Positions 44,381 through 56,198 of a stretch of DNA of 64,000 nucleotides are shown one piece after another. Below the pieces are notes generated by a model. That model did no database searches, was not told where the DNA came from, and saw nothing but the letters and a program-made list of their open reading frames with translations. The translations under genes were made by a program, and so were the position numbers. The DNA comes from Wurfbainia villosa (lineage: Eukaryota > Streptophyta > Magnoliopsida > Zingiberales > Zingiberaceae). The DNA is taken from contig CM045991.1 in assembly GCA_025175895.1 (NCBI GenBank), positions 75,441,174-75,505,173 of the forward strand, read 5' to 3'. The stretch's first letter is position 1. Each line of letters starts with the position of its first letter.

Positions 44381-47190
44381 GTGGTAGAAGAGAAAGACAC
44401 AGGGCCTGAGATGAAGCCACTACCCCCTAATCTCAAGTATGAATTTTTGGGACCGACTTCAACCTATCCGGTGATTATAAATGCAAATTTGAGTGAGGTA
44501 GAGACAAGGAAGTTGTTGGGGATGCTCAGGACGTATAAAAAAGTGTTGGGTTATACCATCGATGACATAAAGGGGATAAGCCCGTCTCTTTGCATGCATA
44601 GAATAATACTTGAGGACGGGTGTAAGTCAACCATGGAGCACCAAAGGTGACTTAACCCTCATTTGCAGGAGGTAGTGAAAAAGGAGGTGCTTAACTCCTG
44701 GATGCTAGAATAATTTACACAATTTCAGATAGTGAGTGGGTAAGTCCAGTGCATGTAGTCCCAAAGAAAGGCGGCACTACGGTAGTCAAAAACTAAGAGA
44801 ATAAGTTGATCCCTATTAGAACAGTAACAGGGTGGAGAATGTGAATAGATTATCATAAACTAAACAAAGCAACAAGAAAGGATCATTTCCCACTTCCGTT
44901 TATCGATCAGATGCTGGAACGCCTCACTAAACATTCCTATTTCTGCTACCTTGATGGGTACTCAGGGTTTTTCCAGATCCCAATCCACCCTAATGACCAA
45001 GAGAAGACCACCTTCACCTGCCCGTATGGAACATTCGCATACAGACGAATGCCCTTTAGCCTATGTAATGCCCCAGCCACCTTCTAGAGTTGTATGACAG
45101 CTATCTTTTCAGATATGATTGAACAGATTATGGAAGTATTCATGGATGATTTTTCAGTCTACGAAACAAGTTTCGATGCATGTCTAAAGAATCTAGAAAG
45201 GGTTATACAAAGGTGTGAGGAGAATAGCTTGATTCTGAATTGGGAAAAATGTCATTTCATGGTAACTGAAGGGATAGTTCTAGAACATAAGATATCAGGG
45301 AACGGTATCAAAGTGGACAAGGCGAAGGTTGAAGTAATTGAAAAATTGCCGCCACCCAGGGATGTAAAGGGGGTCCAGAGCTTTCTTGGGCATGCGGGTT
45401 TTTATCATAGATTCATAAAGAATTATTCTCAGACAACTAGACCTCTGACAAATCTACTAGCTAAGGACACAGAGTTTATTTTCAATCGGCAATGTTTAGT
45501 AGCGTTCGAAGAAATAAAGAAAGCCTTAGTAACATCCCCGATAATACAACCGCCTGACTGGAGCCTACCATTCAAGGTCATGTGTGACGCTAGTGATTAT
45601 GCAGTGGGGGTAGTGTTAGGGCAACGGAAGGAGAAAAAGCTACACGCCATTCACTACGCCAGTAAGATGCTGAATGGAGCACAAATCAACTATGCCACAA
45701 TCGAGAAGGAATTGCTAGTAGTCGTATTCGCATTCGACAAGTTCAGACAATACTTAGTAGGTTCGAAGGTAGTGGTTTACACTAACCATACTGCAGTTCA
45801 TTACTTGCTAAGTAAGAAGGATGCTAAACCCCACCTTATTCGTTGGATTCTATTACTTCATGAATTTGATATAGAAATCAGGGATAAAAAGAGATCGGAC
45901 AATATTGTCGTAGACCACTTGTCGCACATGCCCATAGATAGCAGGATAGAAGAGGGAGACAGTGCCCAAATAGACAATGCTCTACGGGATGATACCCTCA
46001 TGGCTATTACTAAGGTTACCACCCCCTGGTATGCAGATTTGATGAATTTTCTTGCTGGAAGAGTGATACCGCTGGAATTCACAACCCAACAAAGGAAAAG
46101 ATTCTTTGCAGAAGTTTGGCAATATATATGGGATGATCCCTTCCTATTTAGGAAATGTGCAGATAGCATATATCGAAGGTACGTACCAGAAGAGGAAGTG
46201 GAGAGCATCCTCTTTCATTGCAATTCCTCAGCATATGGGGGACATATCGGAATTGCAAAAATAGCCGCAAAGGTACTTCAGGCAGGATTCTACTGGCCTA
46301 GCCTGTTTAGGGACATGCCCAACTATGTGGTCTCCTGCGATCGGTGCCAGCGAACAGGAAATTTAGGTAGGAGACATGAGATGTCGGCAAGCACCATATT
46401 AGAGGTGGAGCTCTTCGACATATGGGGGATAGATTTCATGGGACCCTTTCCCGCTTTTGATGCAAACAAATATATCCTGGTCACTGTAGACTACGTCTCC
46501 TAATGAGGGATGTCGTAGAATCACCCCACTGCGACGCTAGGACTGTAATAAAAATGTTCAAAAGAAACATATTCCCTAGATTCGGAGTTCCTCGAGTCGT
46601 AATCAATGATGGAGGATCCCACTTCATCGAAAAATAGTTTGAAAAATTGCTACATAAATATGGGGTGATACACAAAGTCTCGATGGCAAACAAGTGGAAA
46701 TTTTGAATCTGGAGATCAAAAGTATTCTAGAAAAGACAGTAGTAGCATCAAGGAAAGATTGGTCACAAAAACTGGATGATGCTCTTTGGGCTTACCGCAC
46801 AGCTTATAAGATCTCGATAGACATGACCCCGTTCCATTTAGTTTATGGGAAGCCTTGCCACCCACCCGAATTAGAACACAAGGCTTTGGGGTCATCAAGA
46901 AGCTCAACTTGGACTACTGTGCGGCAGGAGAGAAAAGAAAACTGCAGTTAAGTGAGCTGGATAAAATTTGAAGAGATGCTTATGAACATGCTAAGGGCGT
47001 ATAAGGAAAGAACTAGGAAGTGGCATGACCAACATATCTTGAGAAGGGAGTTTAAGGAAGGAGACTTAGTTCTCCTATATAATTCCAGGTTAAAACTTTT
47101 TCCAAGGAAGCTAAAATCAAGGTGGTCAGGACCGTTTCGGGTAAAAAGGGTATACCCATATGGCACAGTGGATATATGGAGTAAGGAATA
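44381..47190 (+). pseudogene. pol: Athila-type RT, RNase H and integrase
   Basis: 44381-44650 is the segment before RT (MHRIILEDG) and ends in TGA. RT fingers at 44650-45090 contain several stops and a shift but show the motifs HFPLPFIDQMLERL and CPYGTFAYRRMPF. The frame 45094-46503 (469 codons) is open. It has catalytic F-M-D-D at 45139-45150, RNase H (CDASDYAVGVVLGQRKEKK, EKELLVVVFAFDKF), the integrase H-H-C-C finger (HCNSSAYGGHIG, SCDRCQRTG) and the first integrase Asp (GIDFMGPFP). After stops and shifts, 46540-47190 gives the rest of the integrase (RFGVPRVVINDGGSHF, DDALWAYRTAYK) and its C-terminal domain (KEGDLVLLYNSRLKL). Confidence 0.9.
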
Positions 47191-47923
47191 AAAGGATATC
47201 AAAGTAAATGGGCAATGATTAAAGAAGTATCTAGGGGAGTCTCTAGAATTTGAGACAGATGAATGGAGGTTCACAGAACCTCCAGAGCCAAGTTGATAAT
47301 GGAGTGTGGTCGAGCTAAACGACCTTAAACAAAGCGCTTCTTGGGAGGCAACCCAAGTTTAGTTTTTTTAGGTTTTATTTTGATTGTATTGCATTAATTT
47401 GGTTAATTTGAACTTTGATTTCCATTTCATTTAGCATTAGGACCAAAAAGAACTTGCTAGGTAAAAATAAAAAACAATTTTAGCTTACACGGCGAAACGT
47501 GTGAGAAAATTCGGATCGTTGTGCACAAAAGGAGAGAAATAGGGGACACACGGCCTGGCCGTGTATTTTACCATGGTCATGCTCGACCAACCCGAGGCAC
47601 ACACGGCATGGCCATGTGTTTTCACATGGCCATGTCGCGCGAGGTTAAAAAGGGCACGCCGTGCATTTTTGCCCAAAATGCACCATGTGTTTCGATTTTT
47701 CTTGCCCTAGCCATGTGGATCCTTCGTCCCCACCACCTAGAAGCTTTTCCAACCTTCAAAGAAGCCAAAAGAAGCAAGGATGAGGAGGACCAAGCAAGTG
47801 GTATCTTGATCTTGTGCTTCGAAGCGATGAGCAAGTAGAACCGATGCCCCTCAAGCTCCGGAGGAAGGTAACGCCTTACCAACCCTTCTTTTTCACAACA
47901 ATGAGCATAGGGATAGATATAAT
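47191..47923 (+). other. Athila-type spacer between pol and env-like ORF
   Basis: Contains the hairpin CTTGGGAGGCAACCCAAG (47340-47357), a recurrent feature downstream of Athila integrase as I remember it. A stretch of CACGGC/GGCCGTG-type words lies at 47490-47720, partly palindromic. Short frames here on both strands are probably by-products of that composition. Confidence 0.65.
47340..47357 (+). other. Conserved-looking hairpin downstream of Athila integrase
   Basis: Perfect 6-bp stem CTTGGG/CCCAAG with loop AGGCAA, just after the pol end. A role in RNA processing, termination or translation of the next ORF is possible but unknown. Confidence 0.55.
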
Positions 47924-48733
47924 ATGCTTTCTACTCGTAAAATCACTGCAACTAGGTATCTTGATGAAGATTTACTAGAATCCTTAAGGTTATTGGGTGA
48001 CATTCAAGCCCTATTTGCAAAAATGGGGTGGGAAGAGATAATGGGAGTAAGACACCCAACATACCATAGGGTAGTTTTAGAATTTTTAAGTTCTTTAGAA
48101 GCTGAAGTTTTAACGGGTAGAGAGAGCGAAGAAGGTAGGATTACCTTTAGGATATTTAACATTGAGCATGAATGGACACTACACCAATGGAACTCATGCT
48201 TTGGCTTGCTAAGTGGGGGAGAGAGAAGAACCCCTATTGGGTTTAACTCTCAAATCTTTTGGATTGAATTGACAGGAGAGCACGCTTACGACCCTTCTAG
48301 GGCCAAAGCATCACGCCTCCAAAACCCCATTTTCCGATACCTCCACCGAATCATGGAAAGTACTATTTTTGGTCGTGGAGAGAGTGACGGTGTAGTGAGA
48401 GCTAGTGAGCTACTTTGCCTATGGGACATGCTACAAGAAAGGAGTAGCATCGATGTAGGGTCCCATTTCATTAGACACTTAGTGAAAATGGGCAAAGCAG
48501 CGAGAGGAGAAATTGATGTGGGGGGCCTGCTTACCCACATTTTCCATAGGATGGGGTACAACTACACTGCACTAGATAGCCTAGAGGGGAGCCCTAGGAT
48601 CGACCTAGGAGTGTGTATGGCCATGAAGATGATTGTAAGAGAGGGACACTCCTTATGCTTTGTAAGGAAAAACCTGACGGCCCTTAGGCTCCCTGACCCC
48701 GATCGTACCACCATCACCACACGCACCAACTAG
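47924..48733 (+). CDS. Env-like-position ORF (ATHILA ORF-1 / plant transposon protein type)
   Basis: An intact 269-codon frame starts MLSTRKITATRYLDEDLLES. The pattern RITFRIFNIEHEWTLHQWNS, then ASRLQNPIFRYLHRI, FGRGESDG and IRHLVKMG, resembles the protein family encoded in the extra ORF of Athila-type elements. Function unknown; no clear signal peptide or membrane segment. The TAG at 48731-48733 may not be the original end. The same frame goes on as a Pro/Ser-rich segment (PSSPHMHRSPSSPRRHEP) to a TAG at 49001-49003 and then to 49220-49222, with a helical, Gln/Glu-rich tail (AAYHQEIRQHMRAQQ). The original protein was probably about 430 residues. Confidence 0.75.
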   Translation: MLSTRKITATRYLDEDLLESLRLLGDIQALFAKMGWEEIMGVRHPTYHRVVLEFLSSLEAEVLTGRESEEGRITFRIFNIEHEWTLHQWNSCFGLLSGGERRTPIGFNSQIFWIELTGEHAYDPSRAKASRLQNPIFRYLHRIMESTIFGRGESDGVVRASELLCLWDMLQERSSIDVGSHFIRHLVKMGKAARGEIDVGGLLTHIFHRMGYNYTALDSLEGSPRIDLGVCMAMKMIVREGHSLCFVRKNLTALRLPDPDRTTITTRTN

Positions 48734-49323
48734 CGCTTAGACCTGATAGTGGAGTCCCCGCCATATGAGGGACCATCCACATCAGCGCCCATCTCTCCCC
48801 CTTTGCATCATGCTCCCTCTAGTCCACACATGCATAGGAGCCCATCTAGTCCACGTCGACATGAGCCTGCACCTACACCACCACCTTTTTCTACTTTTGA
48901 GCAGGATGCAGGTACATCTGCCTATGATTTTTTAGAGTTCCGATCGTGCCTCGACGACATATATGTCGAGCAACAGACACAGAGGCAGCGATGGGAGGAG
49001 TAGAGCGCCTACACACAGGCGGAGTTTCAGGGCTTCCAGGAGCACTTCCAGTGCACCGAGGAGTTCTACAACAAGGCCTGCGTATACTTCCAAGAGGAGG
49101 CTACCCGTCGCCGGGTGGAGGCCGCCTACCACCAGGAGATACGACAGCATATGCGAGCCCAGCAGGCACAGTGGGCCAGGGAGGAGGAGCACCGAACAGC
49201 CACTGCATCCACTAGCTCTTAGATTGACCACATATACATGTGGCATCAGCGGCTCAGTAGCAAGTTCTCCCAGGACCCCGAGATGCCGAGGCTACCAGAC
49301 TTTCCACCTCGTCCACCATACTA
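48734..49323 (+). pseudogene. C-terminal continuation of the env-like-position ORF
   Basis: Same frame as 47924-48733, separated by TAG. It reads VESPPYEGPSTSAP, a proline/serine/histidine-rich linker, then SAYDFLEFRSCLDDIYVEQQ. TAG at 49001-49003 falls where Trp would fit (RWEExSAYTQ). A charged helical tail follows. Overlapping longer frames (48963-49523 and 48946-49215) are out of register. Confidence 0.6.
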
Positions 49324-50278
49324 GAGGTATGCTTCACTTAAGTCTGGGGGGGACCCCAAGTTTTGTTTCTAGCAGTGGTTTCTTTCCTAATGTTTGTATT
49401 TTAGTTAGCATTCATTTATTCATGCATAGTGTGTTTAGTTTCTTCCTGCACTTAGTCTTGGCTATCTTTAAGTTTGCCTCGAGTATGTTTAAAGTTACTT
49501 TCATAAATTGTTCCCATAGGTAGCTTAACTTTATTTATCTCATGGTATTTTATTTTATTTGCTCTAATGAATGTTCGATACTTACACTGGTTAGCTTTTA
49601 TTTTTGCACCTACACATGTCAAACATTCTGAAAGGGAGAGTCTAGTACATTACTAGTTATGATTCATCTCAGTAGTCTAGTACTTTGAAATCCACAGGTG
49701 ACCATAAGTTTAGCATTTTAGTTACTAGAGATGCTCGGATTGTATAAGCCCATTCAGAAAAGTCAAAATCCCAGTGAGCCGAAATAATAAAAGAGAGAAA
49801 AGAAAAAGAAAAAGAGAGAGAAAAAAATGAAAAAGAAAAGAAATAGAAAAAAGAGATTATGAGGGATAAAAAATAGTTGTCGTGGGTGGAAATGATTAGG
49901 TGCCCCTTTGAGACCGAGTAAGGTTATTGGGGAAACACCTACCAATTTCTCTCAATACCGAGCACACTTTTGAGACTTTGTACTAGATCTAGGGAATGAC
50001 CTTCGCTTTGGGCAGGTAAGTGCCTAAGAGTCGGAGACCTTAGGAAAATTATAGGATGATGACTTAACTTACCATGGAACGAGTATCCCCTAAGAAGATT
50101 TGCTTAGCACGAGCACGAGGAGCTAACTTAGTGAATTTCTAGAACATATCTATTTTGCTTTGATTGCAAAACCACTTGATAAATCTAGTTAACATGCTAA
50201 GTATGGAATAATACCTTTTAAAATTTCATGGCACTGAGGTTTGCTTGAGGACAAGCAAAGACTTGAGTATGGGGGAAT
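49324..50278 (+). other. Athila-type 3' untranslated region
   Basis: Begins with CACTTAAGTCTGGGGGGGACC (a G-tract typical after Athila ORFs) at about 49337 and contains an A/G-rich run at 49785-49860. It ends in the polypurine tract GAGTATGGGGGAA (50266-50278) directly before the LTR. Confidence 0.7.
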
Positions 50279-50668
50279 TGATGTGAGCAAAACATATAGG
50301 GTTTGAGAAGTAGTTTTTGCTCACATCTCATCTCATTTTATGTTGGTTTCATGCATATTTTATTTTATTTTCCATGCATTTCCTATTTTCTGGTTCGAAG
50401 ATCTGCACTGTATATTTTTGTGTGCAGGATAGCATTTCGTGGGGATAATGGTGCACTTTCGGAGCAAAAAGAAGATATTTGGCAACTAGACGCAGAAGGG
50501 AACACGGCCAGGACGTGTGCCTACACACTGTCGTGTTCAGAAGGCGAAAATGGCTGCCACAGCCTGACACACGGCCAAGCCATGTGTTTTCACATGGCCG
50601 TGTGGCAGCAAAGCGATTTGACGCGACTAGGGTTTTTTCTAGATTTCGCAGCGATCCGGCATCATGTC

Positions 50669-50677
50669 TATATAAGG
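50669..50677 (+). promoter_or_regulatory. TATA box of Athila-type LTR
   Basis: TATATAAGG, 390 bp into the LTR. Confidence 0.5.
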
Positions 50678-51403
50678 AAAGCTCCACCCAAACCCTAGGG
50701 GGGAGGCACACCGACCGGGACAACACTCCGAAGCCTTAAAAATCTTTTGGAACTCACATCGGGGAAGGAGAGAGTCGCTTGAGGATCAAGATCTACACCA
50801 CAACACCAGAGGGAAGAGCTGCAATTACATTGTAATTCATATTTCTTGCATGTTTATCGTTTTACTCATGAATTCTATAATGTATTGTGACTCTCTTCTC
50901 GTATTCATGGAGTAGATTCTTCAATTCTATGATTAGGGAGTAGTTTGTGTTGAGTAGAACATTGCTATTTCAAATATGTTTCCTTTCTTGAAATCGTATT
51001 TGTAGTTGAATGATTGTTTAGATCTATAGCTTTGTGTTTTGTTTTTCTATCTTCCGTGCATAGACGATACGAGGAGTGACAGTCCTCGTATCTAAGATTT
51101 AGGGGATATTAGGAGGAACCTAGAGGTTGGCCTCATCGCCTGCAACTATGGATAGAAGGATGCGATAGAGTTGGTAATGTGTATCGTTTTCGGCTCATCG
51201 CAGGGATCGATTCGGCATCCTCATACTATAGTGTATAATGTCCTTTCCACAAAACCCTAGCTAGAAAATATGGATACATTCAATTGATAGCATGTTCTGT
51301 GACACACAACGAAACTGAAGCCCTAGAATCCAATCCAAACCCTCGTAGCAACTTTTCTCTTCTTCTACGTGACACCGTACTGAGTTTGGACCACCGACAA
51401 TCT

Positions 51404-52528
51404 TGTTGGATCGAAGCGGATCGCTAGAGGGGGGTGAATAGCGATAAAAACTTTTTCTTTTAAATCGTTCGGTAGACAATTAAACGCAGCGGAAATGTAA
51501 ATAAAAACTAAATGAGACAAATAGTTTTTTTACTTTGTTCGTAGCCTTCGGCTACTACTCCAAGGCCCTAACGGTCCTAGACCGTGTACGGAGGGCAATT
51601 CACTAAAACACTCCTCCTCATTGGAGGTAGGAGTTTTACGATTACAAAAACCTTCGAAGCACAAGATAGAGAGACAAACCCTCTCTTCTATTAAAATGAA
51701 ATGCAACGGTAGAAAGCCTCGATTAACAAACGAATTGCAAGATTAAAAGAAATGACAAAACAAGATTATACCAACAACTCGAAGATAGGACTTGAACTAG
51801 GGTTGTTGGCAGCACTTCGTTGTTGTAGAGTCGTCGGAGAGTCGTAGCGTTGTGGAGGCTTTTGAGCACTTAGAATTGATGAGAAAACCCTAGGTTAGGA
51901 CCTCCTTTTATAGCCTTTGAGCCCCTTTTCGAGAGGAACCCTAGTCAATCACAATTGAGCACCAATCTCCTTGAAATGGGGTGATAAGCCTTGACTCCTC
52001 GAATCTGATCATTGACCATCAGTCGACTGATGGCCATCATCGATCGTGATGGCGACATCGATCAGTGATGACCTCCGGCGATCGATCGATTGGCGATCGG
52101 CAATGAGTCCTCAAGTCGGCCGATGTTTCGTAAGTCAAAGTTAGCTCAACAAAAACATAATTTCGATGGTCGTCGACCGTCCGATCTCGACCTAGACCAT
52201 CTATAGGATGTCTTTGGTCGGATCTACGCTTAAGATCATCCCCGTAACGAGGATACGAACTCACTTACGCTCGCACACACGAGCTTTCCTCGATACTTAC
52301 GTGTTGCTTTTGCTTCCGGCCTTCCACTCGATTCCTTCGGCTCCCTCCGAAGTCACTCGAGTGTCGCCCGACCACCGCGGCTTCCTCTGGGTGTCGCTAG
52401 CCTTCGGCTCCAGCTTTAGCACTTTTCTACACACTCGATTCAGCTCGTGAGATAACGATATATCCTTGACTTTGCGTCTTTTGCCATAATCAAAATATAG
52501 GTTCGACTTAGGTGCCCCTGCACCAACA
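51404..52528 (-). mobile_element. Solo LTR, Sirevirus type (S1/S4 family)
   Basis: 1,125 bp with a perfect duplication AATCT (51399-51403 and 52529-52533) and no internal region, so it was formed by recombination between two LTRs. On the + strand it starts TGTTGGATCG and ends GCACCAACA. It carries CTAGAGGGGGGTGAATAGC near its left end, TATAAAAGG on the - strand (51904-51912), and upstream of it CATCAGTCGACTGATG (52018-52033) and GATCGATCGAT-type words. Confidence 0.93.
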
Positions 52529-52672
52529 AATCTCTCATTAGTGAACCCTCAGATTACCAATCCGAACAATAACACATCCACTGGACAAACCGATACTCAA
52601 AATCTCAGTCCCTGTGGGATCGATATTCTTTATTACTTGACGACATTCGTGCACTTGCGGGTGTTGAGCGCA

Positions 52673-53283
52673 AGCGCACGCTTCGAGTCCTCGACGGTCT
52701 CCGTCATGAGATTTGAGGTCGCGTTCGCGTGCATCAATTTGCAACCTACCTTTGATCAGGCAAAGATGTTATTTGTCGCAGGGACGAACAACCGTCAACT
52801 CGCCTCTTGATCTCAAGATCGGCTCGCGAGTAGGCAAGCCTTCACCGCAGAGCAGAAAACATAGGATAAGAAATATCAAATCAGTTTAAGATGGTAATGT
52901 CCCAGATTGAAACATTGTAGAGAAGGAAAGTCACTGGATAGAGCTCGCAAACTGCCGATGGAGGGATGAAGGGCAGCGGTAGAGGTGGTCAACGACGAGC
53001 TGGATCAATGGCTGCAGAGGTCATCCCATGAACCGAGGCAAACTCGACGGCTGAAGGAGCTCGTTGCCGCTGAGATCGGGAGGGAGATGCGACGACAATG
53101 GAGTAGAGGGAAGAAGAGAATCATGAGTGGGGTAATGATCGAGTGCAAAGGAAAAGAATGAGATCGGGATTTGAGGAGAAGAAAATTGCGGCTGAGAAAA
53201 TTAGGTATCGGGATTTCAAGGCTGACCGAGTTGGTTGAGCTAGCCTAAGTTTAACCTAAGGCTATCATAAGTTAACCCATTCA
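52673..53283. other. GC-richer segment of unknown origin, gene-like but unassigned
   Basis: Differs from its AT-rich neighbours. On the - strand it looks like a 5' untranslated region (CTCTTCTTCCCTCTACTCC) followed by short coding-like stretches and a possible splice donor (AAAGGTAGGT near 52750). It could be a captured host gene fragment, the 5' part of a gene, or an unrecognised element leader. I could not read a convincing protein. Confidence 0.3.
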
Positions 53284-53464
53284 CCTACTTAGGCTTTAAT
53301 CTTCCCCCCTAAACGATCATATGAACTCCTTTTGAATCCAAAAAAAATTCTAAAAATTCCTGAAATATTATATAAGATAATTTCTTAATTAACAAGGGAT
53401 TTTTTTTTTTGATATCTTACAAAAGTAAACTAAAGCCTACAAGAGTTTAACTAAACAAGAAAAC
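53284..53464 (-). other. S5 sequence beyond gag, non-coding
   Basis: AT-rich, with an A-run/T-run near 53340-53415 and GGGGGAG-like purine words on the - strand near 53480. No domain seen. Confidence 0.4.
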
Positions 53465-53753
53465 AAGCAAAGTGTTAGCTCCCCCTAAGTGATAGCTAGG
53501 TTGAATTTTGTTCAATAAGTAAACTTGACTCTTGGGAACCCAAAATTGATTTGGTCCAACTTGGTTGACTAATCTAGACTTAGGAACCTATGCTTGGACT
53601 TGATTCTTAGTGTTTCGGCTAAGTAATGACATGTATGATTTATAGAAGAATTTAGCTTTGTGTCTGAGTCTGGACTTGTTGTACACAACTCGCTGAGATC
53701 CAAGCATCATGTTGAGATACTTGGAGCTCAAAGTGAACCTTTCCAATGATCCG
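53465..53753 (-). pseudogene. gag: S5 gag, C-terminal fragment
   Basis: On the - strand it reads ERFTLSSKYLNMMLGSQRVV, then SYMSLLSRN and, after a stop, SRLVNQVGPNQFWVPKSQ. This matches S1 gag at about 990-1220 (ERFTLGSKGLDLLLGSQRVV). It directly continues the fragment that ends at 58018 on the other side of the inserted LTR. Confidence 0.82.
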
Positions 53754-54949
53754 GTTAGTGTAACACCCCCCCCCTACTTACACTAGTAAAGGAGGTGTTA
53801 CTGCCATACTTTATCTTACTCTTTGCATAATCAGGTAAAACATGACTCAATCATTTCATAAACTCACATACACTATTTGAGAGTTAACTAATACCTGATT
53901 TAAACCGAAGAGTATCAACAACTCGTACCAAGATCTAAACTTGGTTTCTAAACGAGTATCATAATTCAAACTCTTAACTTTTAACAGCGGAAGCTAAAGA
54001 AACAAACCAACTACATTCACATGTTGACACTAGGCTATTTCACAAGTTCTTAACCTATCTAAGCATGCACATTCACTAGAGTTCTAATATAGAACATTCT
54101 TAAGTAACTCAACCTCATGCATGGTGATAGTGATAGGTGCATCCTTGACATGAACATCAACGTAATCAACGATACATAACATCAACCCTAGCACCTAACA
54201 TGAAGACTAGCACATAGTTCAAAGTTCTTATCATAACATAATACTAGAAAGTTCAACATTCTTAGACACAACATGATCAAACATATAACATGAACACTAC
54301 CACATGAATAAGTTCGAAGGTCTTAACACATAACAAAATACTAGCAAGTTCAGGATCATAATCCACTGTCTACGCCACACACACCAAGCACTTCATCCGC
54401 TGCCTCCTCTTACTCCAATCTTGCTTTACCCTTATCTGCAGTATAAGGGATGCAAACTATAAGCAATGGAGCTTAGTAAGTACTTCCTATTCTCACAAAA
54501 TTTTGCATTAGGAAAACATGCTATTAGAATACTTGCATGCAACACATGTTCATATTTGCATTTAGGAAAATTCTGCATTTAACATTTGGAAGTACTTGCA
54601 CATGATACAATGATTCAACTTGACATGCATGAACTTAACATACGCAACTTGCAATACATGCTTGAAATATGCTTCGCTTGTAGAAACATATACATGAGAC
54701 ATACTATACTTAAACTTGTAAACATTGTGCTTTGGTTAACTTTCGAAACCATATATACTTTAAAATACTAATCATCCTTATTTGGGAAGCCCGGCATTGT
54801 ACCATTTTGCGTGCAACCCTAATAGAACTCGGGGTAGCTAGCCACCAAATTTATTAGGGCAACTTTCAAGGGCAGTCTAGGGGCCCGTGGAACTTTCAAG
54901 GGCGGTCAAGGGGCCCGTGGGCAATCTAAGAGCCCGGTACATGTCACTT

Positions 54950-56130
54950 CAAAGTAAAATACTTTCTTTATATATGACTTACTTATTTTTGTCATTTAAC
55001 AAGTATTTTACATGATCATACTCAAAAACCCATATAGGAAGCCTTTCAAGACATCTGATCATGCTCTTTGTCCCCAAAACTCATAGGGGAAGCATCTTGT
55101 GATCTTTACATCTTGCTTCCAATGAAATATTCAAAGTAAAATACTTCCTTTATATATGACTTACTTATATTTGTCATTTATCAAACATTTAACATGATCA
55201 TACTCCCAAAACTCATATAGGAAGCCTTTCAGAACATGCGAACATGCTCTTTGTCCCCAAAACTTATAGGCGAAGTATCTTTGCGATCTTATGCCTTGCT
55301 TCAACATGAAATATACCTATAAATATATATGACCTACTGATTTTATCATTTAACCAACATGTAACAAGTTCATACTCCCAAAACTCATATAGGGAGCCTT
55401 TCAAGACATATAATCATGCTCTTTGTCTCCAAAACTCGTAGGGGAAACATCTTTGCGATCTTTACATCTTGCTTCCAATAAAATATACTTAAAATACCTA
55501 AAAATACAAACAACCATAATCTGGAAAGAATCTATAAATCTGAATAAAAACATGATACTAGAAGCTAGATGTGCAAATCAAAGAGTTACTTATGCTATAG
55601 GTGAGAGATAGCATCTTAGTGATCTTATGTCTTGCTTAAAACAACATATACCTTACCTATAAATCTAAACACACCTATATTATATAATCTGATCAAAACA
55701 TATTTTTATCATTTATCAAACATTTAACATGATCATACTCCTAAAACTCATATAGGAAGCCTTTCAAGACATTCGATCATGCTCTTTGTCCCCAAAACTT
55801 ATAGGGAAAGCATCTTTGCGATCTTTACATCTTGCTTCCAATGAAATATACTTAAAATACCTAAAAGTCCAAACAAACATAATCTGGACAAAACATATAA
55901 ATCTAAATAAAACATGATAATATAACCTAGATGGGCAAATCAAGGAGTTACTTATACTCTAGGTGAGAAATAACATCTTGGTGATCTTAGATCTTGCTTA
56001 AAAAGAACTATACCTCGACTATAAATCTGATCACACACATATATCATCTGATCCAAACATATAATCTTCAAAACATATGAAAATAAGCTATATAAAACAA
56101 TCGAAGAACTACTTATACTGCAGGTGAGAG
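54950..56130 (+). repeat. Tandem repeats of about 180 bp (and 360 bp) in the long solo LTR
   Basis: The motif CATGATCATACTC...CTCATATAGGAAGCC recurs at about 55010, 55193, 55364 and 55729. The motif ATCAAAGAGTTACTTATGCT / ATCAAGGAGTTACTTATACT recurs about 360 bp apart (about 55577 and 55938). Copies have diverged by point changes. Confidence 0.75.
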
Positions 56131-56198
56131 ATAATTACTACCTCTCGCTTTCGTACTAGTATACCTCTAGGGTTTTTGTGAGATGAAGACCTTCCCTT

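Larger units (their letters stand above)
44140..52672 (+). mobile_element. Athila-type Ty3/gypsy element, 5' truncated, with env-like ORF and 3' LTR
   Basis: Starts inside pol (no 5' LTR, gag or protease) and has RT, RNase H and integrase in gypsy order. An env-like ORF and a long untranslated 3' region with GGGGG tracts follow, then a 3' LTR from 50279 that is interrupted by a solo LTR. RT and integrase motifs (HFPLPFIDQMLERL, DGYSGFFQIPIHPNDQEKTT) and the 3' hairpin at 47340-47357 recall Athila elements. The right end near 52672 is uncertain. Confidence 0.85.
50279..52672 (+). repeat. Athila-type 3' LTR, interrupted by a solo LTR
   Basis: Starts TGATGTGAGC after the polypurine tract. 50279-51403 continues at 52534 after the inserted solo LTR and its duplication. 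TATATAAGG lies at 50669-50677. Downstream text CTCAGTCCCTGTGGGATCGA (about 52602) is characteristic of Athila LTR ends. The true 3' end is put at about 52672 (TTGAGCGCA) with low certainty. CACGGCC/GGCCGTG words recur at 50500-50605. Confidence 0.7.
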
